DNA of 40,914 bases from Clostridiales bacterium. Its GTDB lineage: Bacteria; Bacillota; Clostridia; Christensenellales; Borkfalkiaceae. The number at the start of each line of letters is the position of its first letter. The stretch's first letter is position 1. Below the pieces are notes generated by a model, which saw only the letters and a list, made by a program, of their open reading frames with translations, was not told the DNA's origin and did not search any database. Both the position numbers and the translations under genes were made by a program. Positions 37,875-40,914 of the stretch are shown here, piece by piece. The DNA lies in contig SVIB01000015.1 in the NCBI GenBank assembly GCA_015055505.1, positions 1-40,914 on the forward strand, written 5' to 3'.

Positions 37875-40319
37875 TTACTTACGTCCTTTGAGGCGAAAGG
37901 AATACACCCAATTACTGCGGATAATACCCGTGCTTGGAAGAACCTTACCCTTTCCCGTACGGCTTTCAGGTGGAACTTCTCCGCTTGTGGTGTGATACAT
38001 ATTTCCGTTTTCGTCCTCTATTGCAAGGAGAACCTCGTCACCGTCTTCAACAGGCATGGCAAGAAGAACTTTTTCTTTTCCGTCCCTACCAAGATCTACG
38101 GCTTTATTTCCCTTTCTCGCTCTCGGGAATTTTCCTATCGTGCCTAAAAGCACCTTTTTAAACGTACCGAACGAAGTTGCTATAACTACGTCGTACTCTT
38201 TAAACTCTTCTACTTGAGTTACGCTTATTACCTTATCGCCGTCGGCAACGTCCATACCTTTAACTCCGCCCGACACTCTTCCGTACTCGGGGAATTCGTC
38301 GTGACAATGTAAACACATACCTTGAGCAGTCATAAATACGAGTTCACTGCCCTTTATCTCTTCTTGAACGCTTACGACTTCGTCTTTATCTTTGAGTTTT
38401 ATTGCTTGGAATGAATTCTTTGAAACTTTATATTCGCTCCAAGGCGAAACTTTTACCATACCTTGAGCCGTAAAGAACATAAGTTTACACTCAGGTACTT
38501 CGTCGTCTTTTACAGCAAAGAAAGCAATCGGTTTTTCGCCGTTTTCCGCCGTCTTAACGACTTGAGCAAATTTAACTCCGCCACTTTGACCACCGCTTGC
38601 CTCGGGTATAAATTCGAGGTCGATTTTATGGCAGTTTCCTTTATTTGTAAATGCAAAAAGAGTTTGCTCCGAGGTAATGTCAACCTTGAATTTGAACACT
38701 TCTCCCTTTGCTGGAGTTGCGTTGTTTGCGTATTTTTTATAAGTTATTACCTTAACTTTTCTAATGAGGTCGTTTCCGTTTACACCTAAAACGTAGTTTT
38801 CAACGTACTTTTCCTGTTTCATTGCGCCGACCGAAATATCGTCCGCCGAAGAAACGATTTGAGAACGTCTGTCGTCTTTATATTTTTTCTTTATGACGAG
38901 AATTTCTTTTTTAACTACGTCTTTTTGCTTTTTCTTACTGTCAACGATAGACTGTAATTCCTCTATTTGCTTTTTAAGGTCTGCAAGTTCGTTTTTAAGA
39001 TTGTCAACTTCAAGTTTAGTAATTCTTGCAAGTCTTAAATCGAGTATTGCCTGCGCTTGTTTTTCGGAAAGGTCGAATTTCTTTCTTAAATTTTGCTTAG
39101 CGGTAGGAGTATCGGGTGAAGTTTTAATAATTTTAATAACTGCGTCGATATCCGTTACGGCTATTATAAGACCTTCTAATATGTGCGCTCTGTCACGGCA
39201 CTTCGTTAAATCGTATTTGGTTCTTCTAAGTATTACGCTTATTTGATAATCTACGTAATATTTCAAAATCTCGATAAGTCCCATAAGTTTAGGCTTACCG
39301 TCGGCGATTGCAACCATATTTATGCCGTATGAAGTTTGAAGTTGGGTGTTTTTAAACAAGAAATCAAGTATGGGCTTAGGATTAACGTCCCTTTTAAGTT
39401 TAATAACCGCTCTCATACCGAATCTGTCCGATTCGTCGGCTATATCGGAAATTCCGCCTAAAACTTCCTTGTTTGCCTCTTGTAAACTTGCAATTTTTGA
39501 AAGAAGTTGCGCTTTATTTACTTGGAAAGGAATTTCGCTTATAACTATATTTTTCTTTCCGTTTTCGGCGTTTTCTATATTGATTTTCGCCCTAATTTGA
39601 ATTTTTCCCTTACCCGTTTCGTATGCATTTTTAAGTTCTTGTCCTGCAATTATGTATCCGCCCGTCGGGAAATCAGGACCTTTGACAATTTTCATCATCT
39701 CGTCAAGGGTAATTTTCGGGTTATCAAGATATGCAACCGCGCCGTCTATAACTTCGGCTAAATTATGGGTAGGTATGTTAGTCGCAAGACCTACCGCTAT
39801 ACCCGTTGCCCCGTTTACTAAAAGGTTGGGAAATCTTCCGGGAAGGGTTTCAGGCTCTTTCGTAGAGTCGTCAAAGTTAAGTTGCCAATCAACCGTATCT
39901 TTATCAAGGTCGGTAACGAGTTCAAGCGCTAACGGTTGTAACTTAACTTCGGTATATCTCATTGCAGCCGCGCTGTCACCGTCTATTGAACCGAAGTTTC
40001 CGTGTCCGTCTACGAGAGTATTTCTCATATTGTACGGCTGAGCAAGACGTACCATTGCGTCGTAAACGGACGTATCGCCGTGGGGGTGGTATTTTGCAAG
40101 ACAGTCACCGACTACTCTCGCGCTCTTTTTATAGCCCTTATCGGGAGTTATACCTAAATCGTACATTGAATAGAGAATTCTTCTCTGTACGGGTTTTAAA
40201 CCGTCCTCTACTCTCGGCAACGCTCTGTCTAAAATTACGTACTCTGCGTACGGAATCATAGAATTATGGAGAACGTCCTCAATAGGGCTTGTTATTATAG
40301 AATCTTTTATTTCGTCCAT
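37875..40319 (-). CDS. parC: DNA topoisomerase IV subunit A (ParC), GyrA-like
   Basis: An 814-residue type IIA topoisomerase cleavage subunit. Active-site Tyr122 is in AAAMRYTE, and the quinolone region [19 protein letters not shown] has Thr83, Ser84 and Asp87 (same numbering as E. coli GyrA). A coiled-coil lies near 430-490 and a C-terminal beta-pinwheel follows. I favour topoisomerase IV because no QRRGGKG GyrA box is visible and the N-terminus ([20 protein letters not shown]) resembles Clostridia ParC. The [16 protein letters not shown] segment is gyrase-like, so GyrA cannot be excluded. It lies 17 bases after its B subunit. Confidence 0.82.
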   Translation of the reverse strand: MDEIKDSIITSPIEDVLHNSMIPYAEYVILDRALPRVEDGLKPVQRRILYSMYDLGITPDKGYKKSARVVGDCLAKYHPHGDTSVYDAMVRLAQPYNMRNTLVDGHGNFGSIDGDSAAAMRYTEVKLQPLALELVTDLDKDTVDWQLNFDDSTKEPETLPGRFPNLLVNGATGIAVGLATNIPTHNLAEVIDGAVAYLDNPKITLDEMMKIVKGPDFPTGGYIIAGQELKNAYETGKGKIQIRAKINIENAENGKKNIVISEIPFQVNKAQLLSKIASLQEANKEVLGGISDIADESDRFGMRAVIKLKRDVNPKPILDFLFKNTQLQTSYGINMVAIADGKPKLMGLIEILKYYVDYQISVILRRTKYDLTKCRDRAHILEGLIIAVTDIDAVIKIIKTSPDTPTAKQNLRKKFDLSEKQAQAILDLRLARITKLEVDNLKNELADLKKQIEELQSIVDSKKKQKDVVKKEILVIKKKYKDDRRSQIVSSADDISVGAMKQEKYVENYVLGVNGNDLIRKVKVITYKKYANNATPAKGEVFKFKVDITSEQTLFAFTNKGNCHKIDLEFIPEASGGQSGGVKFAQVVKTAENGEKPIAFFAVKDDEVPECKLMFFTAQGMVKVSPWSEYKVSKNSFQAIKLKDKDEVVSVQEEIKGSELVFMTAQGMCLHCHDEFPEYGRVSGGVKGMDVADGDKVISVTQVEEFKEYDVVIATSFGTFKKVLLGTIGKFPRARKGNKAVDLGRDGKEKVLLAMPVEDGDEVLLAIEDENGNMYHTTSGEVPPESRTGKGKVLPSTGIIRSNWVYSFRLKGRK

Positions 40320-40336
40320 TTTTCAGTCCTCCTTAA

Positions 40337-40914
40337 TTAAACGTTTACCTTTTCCATAAAGGTGTCTTCTTTGTTAAAGTCAGCATGCTCGGCAATATAC
40401 ACTTTTCTACCCTCTAAGTCGTCGCCCATAAGAGTCGTAATAAGTTTGTCCGCCTCGGCGGCGTCTTCTATCGTAACTTGCATTAAAACTCTCTTCTTTG
40501 GGTCCATAGTAGTATCCCAAAGTTGTTCGGGATTCATCTCTCCAAGACCTTTATATCTTTGAAGTTGATATCCTCTGCCGACTTTGTTTATTGCCTTTTG
40601 AAGTTGACTGTCGTCGTATGCGTATTCGATAACGTCCTTTTTGTAAACCTTGTAAAGAGGTGGCATACCGATATAAACGTGACCTTCTTGAACGAGTTGT
40701 TTCATATAACGGAAGAAGAAAGTCAATAAAATTGCCCTAATATGCGCGCCGTCTTGGTCGGCGTCTGAAAGTATAATAACCTTGTGGTAGTTTAAGTTGT
40801 TGATATTAAAATCATTGCCGATTCCCGTACCGATTGCAGTTATTATCATACGGAATTCGTCGTTATTTAATACGTCTTCAAGTTTCTTCTTTTCTACGTT
40901 AAGCGGTTTTCCGC
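40337..40914 (-). CDS. parE: Topoisomerase IV/gyrase subunit B, C-terminal part (ParE)
   Basis: The reading frame is open to the window edge, so only about the last 192 residues are seen. LSDADQDGAHIRAILLTFFF is the Toprim DxD metal site, and RYKGLGEMNPEQLWDTTMDP is the conserved C-terminal motif. The region before it (GKPLNVEKKKLEDVLNN) is also family-typical. The tail, EDTFMEKVNV, does not end in the usual gyrase VKNLDI, which favours ParE. It is co-transcribed with the A subunit. The 5' end and promoter lie outside the window. Confidence 0.85.
   Translation of the reverse strand, partial: GKPLNVEKKKLEDVLNNDEFRMIITAIGTGIGNDFNINNLNYHKVIILSDADQDGAHIRAILLTFFFRYMKQLVQEGHVYIGMPPLYKVYKKDVIEYAYDDSQLQKAINKVGRGYQLQRYKGLGEMNPEQLWDTTMDPKKRVLMQVTIEDAAEADKLITTLMGDDLEGRKVYIAEHADFNKEDTFMEKVNV

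Noticed and set aside
1..40914. tRNA, rRNA, CRISPR arrays, insertion sequences, prophage genes
   Set aside because: No transposase, integrase, phage structural gene, regularly spaced direct repeats or RNA gene core sequences were seen on either strand.

Overview
The window looks like a chromosomal stretch from an AT-rich, endospore-forming member of the Clostridia (Bacillota), probably an anaerobic gut-type lineage. The evidence is a mraZ-rsmH pair starting a cell-division cluster, a complete tricistronic gerA-type germinant receptor, a candidate sigma-E promoter, Clostridia-style type II topoisomerase subunits, a TM1266-like hydrogenase-associated regulator, strong AGGAGG-type ribosome binding sites and many long, T-tailed terminator hairpins. 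I saw no tRNA, rRNA, CRISPR array, prophage or insertion sequence. The species cannot be named from the sequence alone.

Layout. 1-2.3 kb (minus): rsmH and mraZ with a textbook promoter carrying 10-bp direct repeats, then murI. 2.4-2.7 kb (plus): rpsT. 2.8-3.4 kb: a gene-free block of related, strongly foldable repeat units ending in a 28-bp perfect hairpin; this is the most unexplained DNA in the window. 3.4-6 kb: a carbohydrate-esterase-like hydrolase (minus) diverging from a DUF1846 protein (plus). 6-8.9 kb (minus): HPr-kinase-like protein, S26-type peptidase and ABC exporter, arranged like a peptide modification/export cassette but with no precursor visible. 8.9-10 kb (minus): an N-acetylhexosamine-kinase-like sugar kinase. 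10.2-13.9 kb (plus): GerA/GerB/GerC germinant receptor. 14-16.7 kb (minus): NAD synthetase fused to an N-terminal XRE helix-turn-helix, and a MazF toxin without a visible antitoxin. 16.8-19.6 kb (minus): TM1266-like regulator and an SsuABC-like importer behind a leader RNA that looks like a transcription attenuator. 19.7-20.7 kb (plus): fructose-bisphosphate aldolase. 20.7-21.3 kb: ArsR regulator and a small Cys-tailed membrane protein with a sigma-E-like promoter. 21.4-23.5 kb (plus): a radical SAM/HhH protein and its TIGR03915-type partner behind a promoter bracketed by two LexA-like boxes. 23.6-28.4 kb: aldose epimerase, several unknown membrane or lipoproteins, small unannotated ORFs, DUF1292 and ruvX.

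28.4-40.9 kb (minus) is one long co-directional run. In transcription order it holds parE (cut by the window end), parC, an unknown protein, trkA, trkH, an iron alcohol dehydrogenase, a HAD phosphatase, a GlpA-like and a GlpB-like flavoprotein, DUF1667 and a uridine-kinase-like protein. Most junctions are overlaps or gaps of a few bases. It combines DNA topology, K+ uptake and a glycerol-3-phosphate/alcohol redox module.

The leads I rate highest are the structured repeat block (2.84-3.36 kb), the XRE-NadE fusion, the attenuator-like leader at 19.46-19.60 kb and the LexA-bracketed radical SAM operon.
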